Shown here piece after piece: positions 46,220 to 57,738 of a stretch of 64,000 bases of DNA. Position 1 is the stretch's first letter. Every line of letters begins with the position of its first letter. Location: the NCBI GenBank assembly GCA_963853835.1, contig OY970829.1, positions 6,864,446 through 6,928,445 of the forward strand, written 5' to 3'. This DNA comes from Calendula officinalis (lineage: Eukaryota > Streptophyta > Magnoliopsida > Asterales > Asteraceae). A model generated the notes under the pieces. That model did not search any database. It saw nothing but the letters and a program-made list of their open reading frames with translations, and was not told where the DNA came from. A program made the position numbers and the translations under genes.

Positions 46220-48134
46220 AGAAAGCAAAATGCTCAATCAATCTTCACCGCAATTACTCTCCTTCAACCCTCCGACGATGTTTAAGGTGCGTCCTCAAAA
46301 CTCTCAACTTTTTAATACCTTTATTTTGTCGAGGGGAAGAAATATTAATTATAGGGGGAGAATTAGTATTTCTAGGGGGAGAAAATTTCAAACAACAAAA
46401 CAAAATACCCAAATCAAAACGTTTTATGTTTGTAACGTTAATTATAAGTCGTTGTAATATCCGTAAACGGTCTATTTACTAGGTTCCTAGTAAAGATTGC
46501 ATCTGTTTATTACATATTCTTTTAATTCTCGTTACTGACTACTCTAAAAGACCTTCCCTCCCATGGTTTTGCCAAAACCGGCCCTACCTTCCCAGGGAAA
46601 TATTTATCAGCCGTTGGTAAATACGAGGGTATAGGTCTAGGGTATAGTTTTTAGGTGAGTGCAAGGTGATGTGAAAACATGATAACATTAAGAAAACACA
46701 CCTTTGAGTGCATCCAAACAACCAACAAACTGGGCAACCACACAAAAAGGTGATCATTCATCTGTTGAATGTTTCACTAGACTTTACTGGCCCAGTAGAG
46801 AAAATGCACGCCACCACCAACCACTCAAATTCCTTTCAACAGGAATTTGTTCCATTTCATCAGGGGACGTAGCACATAATTTATCTACTGCTCATTCGGA
46901 GTCTGTTGATATTGAAATCATTAACCTCCTGCCCCGGGTTACGTCTCAATTGAATGCACAAAGTGTCTAGATCTCACCGACAAATATTTCCAATTTTGGA
47001 CACATACACTGCTAAATGGATCTATGTGAATCCATCGGAACACTCATAGTGGCATCACAATCTGATGTTTCACGAGGATTTAGTGGAAATCCTGCTAGAG
47101 CTAAAATCGCGCCAACTCTAAACGCAGGTCACACATTTGAATCAAAGGTTGTGCAAACGACTACCGATTCATACCGTGTGCAAACGGATACTCTATGTGA
47201 GTTCGGTGTTACCCAAAAGATCAAGTTGTTGTGCCTTAACTTCATCAATCATTCAGGCAACAACTTATACCGGAAACACATAAAATTCCGGTAAATAATC
47301 CATGTGAACCTCTTATTATGCAACATCTTAAAAAGCTGATTAAATTGCACATGAGCGAAATAGTCCACTCTCAAATTACTCCTATGATCTGCTATATCCA
47401 ACATGATCTTCCCCGGAGCCACCGACAATATAGGAACTAAAAAGTGAGGGTCCCTAGGTCTAAGTGAGCAGAATCAAGTATCGCGGGATCTTGATTGGGG
47501 TGCGCTGAGGTAAAATTTAGAGGGGGTATGAAGTATGGGGTGCAAATCAGCTTATCACATGGTAAAACAAAAATGAGGGTGTGGTTGAAAATGAAAAAGT
47601 GAGCTGAGTGAGGAGTGTGTGTGAAAGGGTTAAAGAAAACGGAAAACCCTCCCTAAACCGAACAAAAATCCGGGTAACCACATCTAAATCAGACTGCATA
47701 AGTTGCTTTCTAATTAAGACATCATGGACCCAGTGATGCAATGCACAACCCCCACTGACCACTCAAGTACAAAAAGTACTAGTTTCAAAATCACGGAGAT
47801 TACCACATCTACTATCGACATCTCATTTGGAGATTGTTGATATTAAAAAAGAGGACCCACCTCCACTCCCCGCCTTCGTTTGTCCACGAATAGAGTCTTG
47901 AACAGAATTAAATATCTCTAGGACACATGCATTCCACCAAGCATATCTTTGTGATATTGCCAGAACATTCATAGTGATACCAAATATATTGGTATTCCAT
48001 GATGATTGAATGGAAATCCTACCAGTGATAACATCAAAGCCAATACTGAACGTATGTCACACAGTTTCTGTAACTGTCGTGCTAACAGGCAATCTATGTG
48101 ATCCTGGGTTACACTGATACATTCTAGTGCGAAG
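46220..48134 (+). other. Element 3 non-coding 3' region
   Basis: It is alignable with 25906-27170 plus 37381-37753 of element 1. There is no credible ORF. It carries several polypurine-like aggggga tracts (46331, 46353, 46374). Confidence 0.7.
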
Positions 48135-48288
48135 ATCTGACGACTGTACTCCATTCTTATCTACAACAGTCAATATGTCAGATAGAGGATCTGATGACTG
48201 TACTCAATTCTAATCAACAATAGTCAATATATCAGATAGGGGATTCTATGACCGTACTCCAACGCCATCAACAACGGTCAGAAAATCC
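48135..48288 (+). other. Three tandem two-tier stem-loops in element 3
   Basis: These are the counterparts of the element 1 structure. Unit 1: atctgac 48135-48141 with gtcagat 48177-48183, inner gactgt / acagtc. Unit 2: atctgat 48189-48195 with atcagat 48231-48237, inner gactgt / atagtc with one G-U pair. Unit 3: ggatt 48241-48245 with aatcc 48284-48288, inner gaccgt / acggtc. Confidence 0.75.
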
Positions 48289-49412
48289 AAAATAAATCAA
48301 AATACCGCACTTCTACGACTTCAACAAATATCAGAAACCAAGGATCATCAACAAATCGACAAAGCCACAACTTCAAAAAGAAGACTTCCGCTGCTAACTG
48401 CTCAATCTATGGGTCTACATTTCGTCGATTTACTTGAAGTCTTCCGAAATACTTTCTATTGGGTGAAAATCCAATTAAAAGTATTGTTATCACCGATCAT
48501 CGAAAGATGAAGCTGATTCTTCAACATAACTGCTCAACGATTTATCACTCAGCTCCAGCTTTTACTAAAGAAGAAGACTTCAATGGTTTCAATAATAAAA
48601 TGTGTTATATATTGATTATTACAAAAAATGTATAATCATTATTCAACACATTTTCATCAGAGGGGCTTCGTCATATTCAACTTATATTTTCTCCTTAAAT
48701 CGAAGATTCTTCTTAATTCAAACTCGCAGAATTTCACAGTTTCAAGATGAATCAGATAAATCTCATTCATCATGAGGGGGAGAAGATACATTACATAAAT
48801 TCTTTTTATAAAGAAGTGATACTTTCAGAGAAATTTTTTTCTAAAGCTCAATCTGCGGGAACAAATTTAGGAGATTATTACAATATTATGGAGATTATCT
48901 ATACGTTAGCCCAGTTTACTCCACATTAATAAGATATATGCACCAGTTAAGGGGGAGTAAACAAGAAACCAAAGATCTAACGAAGGTATCAAACAACTTC
49001 CGTAGTTGAATTTGGTAATTCGTTCACCGGGGAGTGAATATCAAAACGTTCAATTCAACTCCCGTGAAAAATAATTGTCTGTTTGAGGGGGAGCGTAAAC
49101 TTTATCAACACTTTACCCTAACAACAATTATATAGAATCATAGATCGACATAAAGCCACAAACTTCAAGAAAAGACTTCTGCTGTTAATCTCTCTATCAT
49201 TATGGGTCTTATTTTTAGTCGATCAATATGTATCTTCGGTCAAAAGTCTTCAAAATACATCTTGTTGGTTGAAAAGCTACAAGAAGTATTCATATTCACA
49301 GTTTAACAAAGCCCAAGCTGATCCTAATATATCATTATTCAACGAACTATCTAACAGGTGCAGCTTTGGCTAAGGATGAAGACTTCGAAGATACGCTTCC
49401 CAGACTATTGTT
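48289..49412 (+). repeat. Duplicated and expanded pre-PPT region of element 3
   Basis: A segment resembling 37975-38225 of element 1 occurs twice in diverged form, at about 48355-48590 and 49146-49410. Between them lie a hairpin with arms aaaatgtgtt / aacacatttt (48597-48654) and further polypurine-like tracts at 48774, 48949 and 49085. A 60-codon frame at 48747 is probably incidental. Confidence 0.65.
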
Positions 49413-49426
49413 ACAAAGGGGGAGAT
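49413..49426 (+). promoter_or_regulatory. Element 3 polypurine tract
   Basis: The run acaaagggggagat lies immediately before the right LTR and is identical to that of element 1. Confidence 0.9.
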
Positions 49427-50138
49427 TGTTGGGTCATATTTAGTTGTAACCAATAGTCTAGGGACTAGTTATGTAACATTGCATAGTGTTAATCTTATGA
49501 TTAGGACCAATCTAGACAATTAGTGCTTAGGTATAAATACTTGTATGCAAGACACTAATTGTAACTTTGCTGAATTTTAATCACACTTAGGTGCCGTTTA
49601 TTTTTTTAGAGCAAAAAGATCTGCTGTCTGCGGACCACATCTGCCAACTGCTGCAGCTTCTGGGTGGACCAAATGTCTGCAGTCTGCAAGAAAGTTGTTG
49701 TTTGTTTTTTAACATATCTGTAGACTTGCTCAAATAAATCAAAATTTAATATATCCTACGTCTAACAACATTAAAATAATCAATATAACAATATAGTATG
49801 TTGTTTGGAGGATATGTGTTTTTTTAGGTATGGAAGACCTAAGAAGCTAATGCCTAAAGCTTCTTGGAGAAGACCTCCTGCAAACATAAAAAGATCTGCG
49901 AGCTTTCAAAAAACAAACATCTGCGGGAGGTTTTTTCTGCGCGTGGTCTGCGCCGCGAAGACAAAAGACCCCAGGAAGACCTTTTGTCAGAAATCAAACA
50001 ACACCTTATTCATTGCATTGTTCTCTCCCTTCTCTCTACTTTCTCTCTCTAAAAGCCTTTTTCTTCTCTACAAAGTTTCATCTAGAATCATCATTAATGG
50101 ATCAAACTATGAATTAATTGCTCATTTTAGGATTCACA
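49427..50138 (+). repeat. Element 3 right LTR interrupted by a MITE
   Basis: The 712-bp span equals the 293-bp LTR plus a 416-bp insert and its 3-bp target duplication. The TATA box is at 49532-49539. Confidence 0.95.
49590..50005. mobile_element. Tourist-like (PIF/Harbinger) MITE, 416 bp
   Basis: The tips ggtgccgttta and the inverse of caaacaacacc form imperfect TIRs. A TTA duplication flanks both sides (49587-49589, 50006-50008), and the left LTR of element 3 shows the empty site. The interior is rich in ctgcgg / tctgc motifs and has no transposase. Confidence 0.88.
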
Positions 50139-51555
50139 TGATCATACGGTCAATTCATTATCCATTCATCATTCTTATTCATAACTCAACTCTCAGCTCC
50201 ATACATTTATGCATAACTATCAATTAGTAGCACTCATCCATTTCACATTTCAGTTCACATAATAAACATTTCAATCATGGACTTTAACAATTAATTAACA
50301 AAATAGTTTACTTGCTATGTACCCTATTAAAAGCTCACATGTACTCACATGTGCTATTAGCTACTCCAAGCGTGCTTTTATGCACAATCCTTTGCTTTAC
50401 AACCTTGGACGGTAGACACAATACCTCCAATCTTTTCACTTTGACATATTATCACATTTAACATCATACTAGTTACCATCTATAACTAATCATGACTATC
50501 ATTCACTAGTCATCCTTAAACCATCAAGATTCACTAACTTGGTGGATTTTTCAAACCCTTACAAAACTAACATGAAATCATAAATCAATCATAGATACTA
50601 TGCCTAGATGCTTTACTTGGGTGATTTGCACCCTCAGTCTCATCCTTGAACAAGATTATTTCTAGGTTTCACCATAACTAGATTTACTCAACATTTAACT
50701 CATACAACTAATCAAGAAGTAAAATATACCTTAGATCTATAGTAATGGGTGTAATCCTCTAAGATTCGTGATGATTAGAGCTCAACAACACCTAAAACAC
50801 CCAAAACACCCAAAATTCTCACGCCGCGAGTTTACATGAAGTCCTTCTCTCGCGTCAGCTGCTCGTATCGCGAAACCAAAACCGGTCATCAATACTAGTG
50901 TCGCGACGAAAATATCTCGCGACGCGAAAGGCCACTCGCGCCCAATTCGCGTCGCGACCCTAAACGCGGAAACCTACTGGAATTTATTGCATCTCATCTG
51001 CCAATCTTCGCGATGCGAAACCTTACGCTCGCGCCATAACTTTTCCTTGTGCAAGACCTCGCACTGCGAGAAGTACACCTCGCACTGTAAACCTCCCCAG
51101 GTCTGCAAAGTTTCCTGTACTTCCTAACTTTTGATCCAAATCACAATCTAACACTTATTCAATTCAACAAATGCAGAAACACCAATATAATGAACAATTC
51201 ACTTCTATTAATGCTAACACCTACAACATATTTCATAGAGTTTACACAAATAATAATATTTATAAAAATTCGGTTCGTTATAGGGCCCGTCTCAACATGA
51301 AATTGTACGAAAAAAAGTTCAATATGTGACCCCGTGTAATGACAAAAAAATATTTGTAGGCAATAGATTTTTTTGACTTTTTCTGTGTAAAATATTTTCT
51401 TAAAAACTGCTAGTTAAACATAAAATTTCAATAGTTCTCATTATTATTAGAAAAGTGTCATTAATTATCAACATATGTAGTAGCGACACCTTTTTGTTGA
51501 TATCATGTAGATACTTATGTCACTTAACATTACTTTTTTATAGTGGTTTCAAAAA

Positions 51556-51687
51556 AGGGGGTATTTTTGCACCACAACTTTTAATACATATACCACAACT
51601 CATACTTGATATACTTGTACAGTTAGCTGTAAAATTTGTACTGTGTGGTGTAAGAAGTAAAAGTTGTGGTGCAAAAATGAATTCTCT
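51556..51687. mobile_element. Short hAT-type MITE, copy A (132 bp)
   Basis: The inverted ends contain atttttgcaccacaactttta. The flanks are an 8-bp duplication ttcaaaaa (51548-51555, 51688-51695). A relative of 130 bp is at 63164-63293 with its own 8-bp duplication. Confidence 0.8.
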
Positions 51688-51720
51688 TTCAAAAACTTAT
51701 AGCATTTAGAGTTTAAAAAT

Positions 51721-51900
51721 TATGGTGGTTTAGTGGTTAAATTTGTTCCCCAAAAGGGAGAAACTCTCAGTAGGTCTTAGATTTAATCTGTTGAAATAAA
51801 AGTATACTCTCTTGTAGCCACAGATATTCCATCTACGCTGACTATGGGCTACCCTCAAGGCTCAAACCAGGTAGTCACTTTGTGATTAGTTGGCTCCCAA
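51721..51900 (+). mobile_element. tRNA-derived SINE-like remnant
   Basis: An A-box-like tggtttagtggttaaa (51726-51741) and a degenerate B-box-like ggtcttagatttaatct (51773-51789) are spaced as in tRNA-derived SINEs. The body continues to about 51875. No tail or duplication was identified, so the boundaries are approximate. Confidence 0.4.
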
Positions 51901-52700
51901 AAGAAATTGGAACTCAAAATTACCATAGCAACCAAGTTACAAAACAACAAGTGTTCGACTCGCTGAAAAACCTTAAAACCGAACCCATGTGTTTATGTGG
52001 GTAAGCCCATTTGGACCAATATTGCCTCAAGGAAATATGAATACTTTCGATTTGGTGTGGACCTCTGAATTGTAAGTACACATTGTACGAACAGGCCCAT
52101 TGTATTAAAGATCTTGGACCATGGATTGTATTGTGGGCCCACTCTTAATTACTAAAGCAATAACTTTTTTGCCGGTCAAAATCTGCAGGAAAAGAATATA
52201 CAAAGCAATTGTTTCATGAATTTACCCAATAAAACCTTAAATACTGTGGGTACAAAATGACTATTCCAAGGTTTTATAAATGCAACATTCTGGACTACTT
52301 TATGATATAACAAGTGTAATACTTCATTTGTGATATTCAATAGAAAGATCATAAATTAATATCATACTATTATCATGAAAATATATATTTATTGTTTTAT
52401 TTGTTCAGAAAAGTCGATATTCCCTGTTTCTCTTTGTACAGAAATTAAATACTTTAAATTTGTTTATCTTGAAAATAGCAAGAATTTATATAGGTTCCTT
52501 TTCTCCTTGAACTTCTTTTTGCATTTGATATTTGCACAAATGAGCAATGTACTTGCATAGCTGTTTCATTTAGGTTAGGTTAATGATGGAGTAATCTAAT
52601 TCATTAAGTTAATAATATGAACTGATCACATATGAGTTCTATATCATGCATAAACTAGATATAGAACTCATTCTGAAAATCTAAAAAAGAAGTACATACC

Positions 52701-53019
52701 TATGCTTATAAATCACCATCCAATTCATGTTTTGGCTCATATGGAAACGTAACAATTATCCTAACAATTACACACATATGCTTATAAATCACCATCCAGT
52801 TCATGTTTTAGCTAATATGGAAACGTATTAGTTAACCTAAAAGTCTAACAAGACGATTGTGATATCATGGGAACCAAACAATTATGTAAGAATTCTTATT
52901 TACATGTGAATACTGATGAGGATTTTGTTTAAAATTATAACAAAGTGGGTATTTAAGAATTGTTATTTACAGGTGAATACTAATGAGGATTTTGTTTAAA
53001 ATTATAATAAAGCGGGTTA
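52701..53019. repeat. Two local tandem duplications
   Basis: The block tatgcttataaatcaccatc recurs with a 76-bp period (52701, 52777). Immediately after, aagaattcttatttac-type sequence recurs with a period of about 63 bp (about 52889 and 52953). Both pairs are lightly diverged and non-coding. Confidence 0.75.
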
Positions 53020-54252
53020 GAACTTAGGTTAAAAATAATAATATTGATGCATCACGTTATTCTGTTTTTGTGTTTCAAATATTTTAATTAACTTTCTGAT
53101 GAGATTACAAATTGTTGTTTTGAAACAAGAAAAATAAAAATGAAATGTTATATTGTTCTAACCGTATTTTGTTATTTATTCTTTAACTAATAAGGTATTC
53201 ATTTCTTCCCCAACATTATTAAAATGTCTTGGATCTGATTTTAAAAAATCGATATATATTTTACCTACTTGAATTGTTTGTATTTTAGTGATGATATTCC
53301 ATATTCAACATCAACTTGTTTTTTGTCTCAATAACTACAATTAAGTAATGGATTAAAGTGCAAAAATCGTTCTTGTGTTTTTGTTAAATTGAATGTATGG
53401 CCTGTGTGATGTTGAAAGTGTAGGTAGCATTCATATTTCTCTATTTTATATGTTTTTGCTATATATGACTTGTAGATATTGATTGAGCTAACTCTTACAT
53501 TCACCATATAAATTAGATGTAATATCATTTTGCTACAAAAAATAATGGTCGACTATTTATTGTCTTAAAAGTGTCAGACATTAACGATAGTGAAACTACC
53601 TTCTTACATGAGTATAATTTTGTGATGTCTTTATGTAAAGACGTCTTTTAGTACATACTTAACTAATTATTAAGCTTCATTATCGATTAATAACAGTTAA
53701 TGAATAAACAAATACTACATCATTATATCTCTAAATTAGTAAAAAGACACGTGCTAGGTACAAATTATGATGTTCTGCAGTATTATTTAATTTCCTTTTT
53801 TTCTTATTTCTATTTATTGTTTTTTCTATAGCTCTTTACTAAAATTTTCATTTTATTCAAGTTGCCTGCCCTTCAAATAATAATTTGAAGTGGTGGTAAC
53901 AAAATCGATGCGTCTGTGCACTAGCTTACGGATCAAAATGATTGGGATCAGAATGAATCAAATTTTCAATCGGATGAAATTAGAAATTATGTTGGATTCA
54001 TCCGACAGTTGTCCTTTTAAAACCAAATAGATACACTTTAAAATTTCTAATCATTTTATTGCTTATCAAATTTAGAGCTCAATAATAATTAGATTATTAG
54101 ATAAATTTCTATTTTCTTAACAATAAATATTAACATACTATGCATTATATATATTTTAACTGAGACTTGAATTTATAATCTTCTAATTAACGGGTCATAA
54201 GCATACTACCAATCTAAAGACTTGCTGGTATAAAAAAAATTATACAAATACA
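53020..54252. other. AT-rich intergenic DNA
   Basis: I see no gene, RNA or complete element here. Confidence 0.5.
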
Positions 54253-54257
54253 TAAAA

Positions 54258-56275
54258 TGTAACACCGTAATTCTCATGCCATTTTTTTAAAAAAAAAAAA
54301 AAAAACAAACCACGGAAGCATTTAAACTAATTAATTTACAGATGATATAAAAGTAAAGTAATTTAATATTTACAAAACGGCGTTATAAACTTTCGGCTCG
54401 ACTCCCAAAAACATATATTTATAATTTGGTCATTCATTCCTATTCACAAACTCCCAAAATACAATCTCCAAAACCTGCAAAAGATTCAACATCGAGGGGA
54501 ATTAGCACAAAGCTAAGTGATTAAAATCATAACACTTTATAATGACAAATCCAACAATCTCGATTCACAATTCACTAATTCACAAATAATGAAAGGACCG
54601 GCGGTTTTGCAGAACCCAACAATCTCGAAAGCCCAGTCCCCTACGCAGACTGTCCTTTACTCTTTTTCCATGTGCACATATCAATTAATTAACACATAGC
54701 CAGTTAATTAACATTAGAAAATACTGTGTAAAACTCAACACAAGTTTTGCAGCCAAACAGCAAGTTCGCGTCGCGAACCCCTGTTCGCGCCAGAATTCGC
54801 GTCGCGGCTAAGAGATCGCGTCGTGATCTCGTCCGCTAAAAATTCCGCGTTCGCTATTTCGGGTCGCTATTTGGTTTTGGTTTCACGACAACAGGTTCGC
54901 GTCGCGAACCTATAAAGTTCGCGTCGCGATCAGCATCAGATGGTCAAGCATCAGATGGTCAAAACCCTGCACTTTTCAACTCAACAATTTCCAAAACCAA
55001 CCCAGTAAATTGCAACCTAAATCATTGCAATTAAACAGTACAAAGGTTATAATTCTACTCACCTTGGCACTATTGATGACCACTCAGTCGTCTTATATCA
55101 CTGAGTCTTCGCCTTTCCTTTTCCTGCTAACCGAAACAATACCCGAATTAGTACCATTTCAAGTCAAAATATACATAAACTTTAAACTCAATCTTAACCA
55201 ATATATATGACACAAATTCTACACAGACAAGTACTTTGACTCTACCAAAGTCAAATTTAACATCAAACTTGTATATATACATCGAATGTACTAATTTGGC
55301 CCAAATGGGTCAAAACCCGATTCTTAACTAAACATATCAACATATGAATTCATACCATCACAACTTCACAACTAATTTAAGAAATGCATACAATCAAATT
55401 TCATCTTCATCAAATCCAGGTTTGACTTTACAAAAGTCAAACTAACCAAAATTCACAATTTACTCACTTTTGTCTAACTATTACCAAATAATCAATTTAA
55501 TGTTATAACTAGTTTCTAACACAATTATAACACTAATTACAATCCTAAACAATCACAATTATCACAAATTTCTTCTATTTCTAAATTAGGGTTCTTGACC
55601 CAAAATCACCAACTATGAATTAGATTCAATATGAATGTTTTAATCAATCTACTAGTAAGTATAACACTTTTTTTAACATAATCTAACCCTAAACAATCAC
55701 CAATTTCGGATTTATGACAAGAATTCATCAAGAACACAAAACCCTAGTTCTCTAATTAACCAATAACACTTAAGAACTATAAACCCTAATCAAAGGAGAA
55801 GATTACTTACTAGTTGCAAGCTGTACGAAAATCACCAAGAACATAAGCTAGAAGATTCAATTTTCAAATATTGTATGTGTTTATGTTGTATGCTTAGACA
55901 GAGACGAGAGTGAAGGATCGAGATAGTTGTGAACACAACTTTGACTAAGGCCTAAATTCTTCACACGTGTATAGCCACTAAGGTTATTATTTTTATTTTT
56001 ATTTTTAATTTACATTATAATATAAAACTACGATGTCAATTTGGTACCTTAAACGAACTCTGATTTTAAAACTAAATATACCACTAGAAACCTGGTTCAA
56101 AAGTGGACCCAGATATATAAAAATCATACTAATATATATCTATCTCAGTTTTGCTAATTTTTAACCCCGTGGTTAAAAATTCTAATAAATCTAATAAAAT
56201 TCTATAAAATTATAAATAATAAAATAAACTTACCGAAAACCTTAAAAATGTTAGGCCGGGTCTCGGGGTGTTACA
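54258..56275 (-). mobile_element. Gypsy-type solo LTR (2018 bp)
   Basis: The ends tgtaacaccg and cggggtgttaca are flanked by the 5-bp duplication taaaa (54253-54257, 56276-56280). Read on the minus strand it opens tgtaacaccccgagacccgg, the usual orientation for gypsy LTRs. It holds a CpG-rich island of ttcgcgtcgcgaa palindromes (54765-54940) like that in the other minus-oriented solo LTR. There is no internal region, consistent with LTR-LTR recombination. Confidence 0.8.
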
Positions 56276-56297
56276 TAAAAGCGTGTATCACTCTAAC

Positions 56298-56936
56298 TAG
56301 GGATGTGTATGGGGTGGTTTGGGGCGGTTTTAGGCTCAAACCGAACACGATCCGCTAATTTCGGTTTTAGGATTTTCAAACCCAATGGTTTCGGTTTCTA
56401 ACGGTTTCGGTTTTAGCGATTTTTAGCCTTTAACGGTTCGGTTTCAGTTTTAAAACCGAATCCACCTCGTTTAGAACATAGATATATAATTTCATGTACT
56501 AATCTTCATTTTTTCAAAATTACATACAAATTTCAATAACAATATCTAATTTACAGCATTAACTTCAATGTCTAATAATACAATTGAACAATGAATACCA
56601 TTTTTCAGCTAAAAATTCAAATTATAAATGTATTTTATAGCATATAATAACGATATAAACATTAATGAACCATGATAAATGGACTTTCAAATATTTAAAT
56701 AGGTCGACTTCTATTTAATAAATATAAAATTAAAAAAATATATAATATATTAAATATTAGCGGGGTGATTTCTTAATGAAGCGGTTTTTGGTTAAAACCG
56801 AAACCAAACCAAATCCATCGGTTTTTTTAAAATCTAAAACCAAACCATCGGTTTTGAAATAGTTTCGATTTTATCGATTTGGTTTTGTCGGTTTTAACGG
56901 TTGGTTTCGGTTTTTCGGTTTTTATGCTCACCCCTA
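56298..56936. mobile_element. Non-autonomous hAT element, 639 bp
   Basis: The tips tagggatgtg and gctcacccta-type inverse are flanked by a perfect 8-bp duplication actctaac (56290-56297, 56937-56944). The interior is rich in cggttt / aaaccg motifs. No transposase is encoded. Confidence 0.85.
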
Positions 56937-56944
56937 ACTCTAAC

Positions 56945-57733
56945 CCAAAACCACTATCATATTTTTTTGTTCAATGCAAAATCCTCTGTAACATATTGTT
57001 CATCTTAAACAAACACCAAAAAACATTTATTTTTCTAGTACTTTGGTTTTTCTCCAATAATGCACAAACATTATGTTTAATGTCTTCTTTGATTTGGTTT
57101 TTCTATACTTGACACTCATGTTAATAATACATTTTCACTTTATATTTTTAACCCTACACATTATAAAATATATATACATAAAATACTCATTTTTTTATTT
57201 AAATACCCCACCCGTCACTATTTGCTTCCCTAAACCGAAGAAACGAACCGATGAAGCATCATGTCAATTAGAAGGAGGCCTTCGGTTTCCAACTAAAGGA
57301 ACCAATGACACTGGTCTTAGGAGAAGTGATCCAAATTCGAATAGAACTTTCAATTTTTATTATTTCTTATACATACATTTATTATTTTATTTATGACAAA
57401 TCTTAACTTCAAATTTTAACTTTAGTATATGCAATACAATTTACTATCATTATTATTAATGCCAAAATTCTTAATTCTACAATTAATTAGTTTATCATTT
57501 TCATATTATAGCTTGTACATGGATTATTATTTTTCATGAATAAACTCGAAGTTTTATTGAAAGGTAATTTGTGCACACATATATATTGTGCATATCAAGT
57601 ACAATATCTGTACATTATAATTATAAAATTTTGAAAGCTGTCTCTATATTTATATAATGATTATCTACATATTATTTTCATACCCCGTTTGTAATAGAAT
57701 TATATAAATTGTTCTCTTAATTTCATAATTAGA
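56945..57733. other. AT-rich intergenic DNA
   Basis: There is no supported feature. Short frames here lack recognisable domains. Confidence 0.5.
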
Positions 57734-57738
57734 GATCA

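Larger units (their letters stand above)
40542..50138 (+). mobile_element. 'Element 3': reduced non-autonomous copia element related to element 1
   Basis: The LTRs start tgttgggtca and end ggattcaca (293 bp; the right one is enlarged by a MITE), with the 5-bp duplication tgatc at 40537-40541 and 50139-50143. PBS, polypurine tract and 3' non-coding region match element 1, and the coiled-coil portion of gag is retained. The gag domain, zinc knuckle, protease, integrase, RT, RNase H and third ORF are all absent. About 7 differences in 293 bp between LTRs (hand count) make it older than element 1. It must have been copied by proteins supplied in trans. Confidence 0.92.
39981..51282 (-). mobile_element. 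Gypsy-type solo LTR (about 1.7 kb) split by element 3
   Basis: On the plus strand it starts tgtaacacct at 39981 and ends ttcggttcgttata at 51282. Read on the minus strand, the start (tataacgaaccgaattttt) resembles the LTR start of the gypsy at 27171, and the end is ggtgttaca. Subtracting element 3 and one target duplication leaves about 1700 bp. The flanks (ggggt, gggcc) do not match well, so decay or a missing partner LTR is possible. It contains a cluster of cgcgacgcgaa-like motifs at about 50820-51080. Confidence 0.55.

Noticed and set aside
51455..51709. 84-codon frame near 51.5 kb
   Set aside because: It overlaps the short hAT-type MITE and has no domain.
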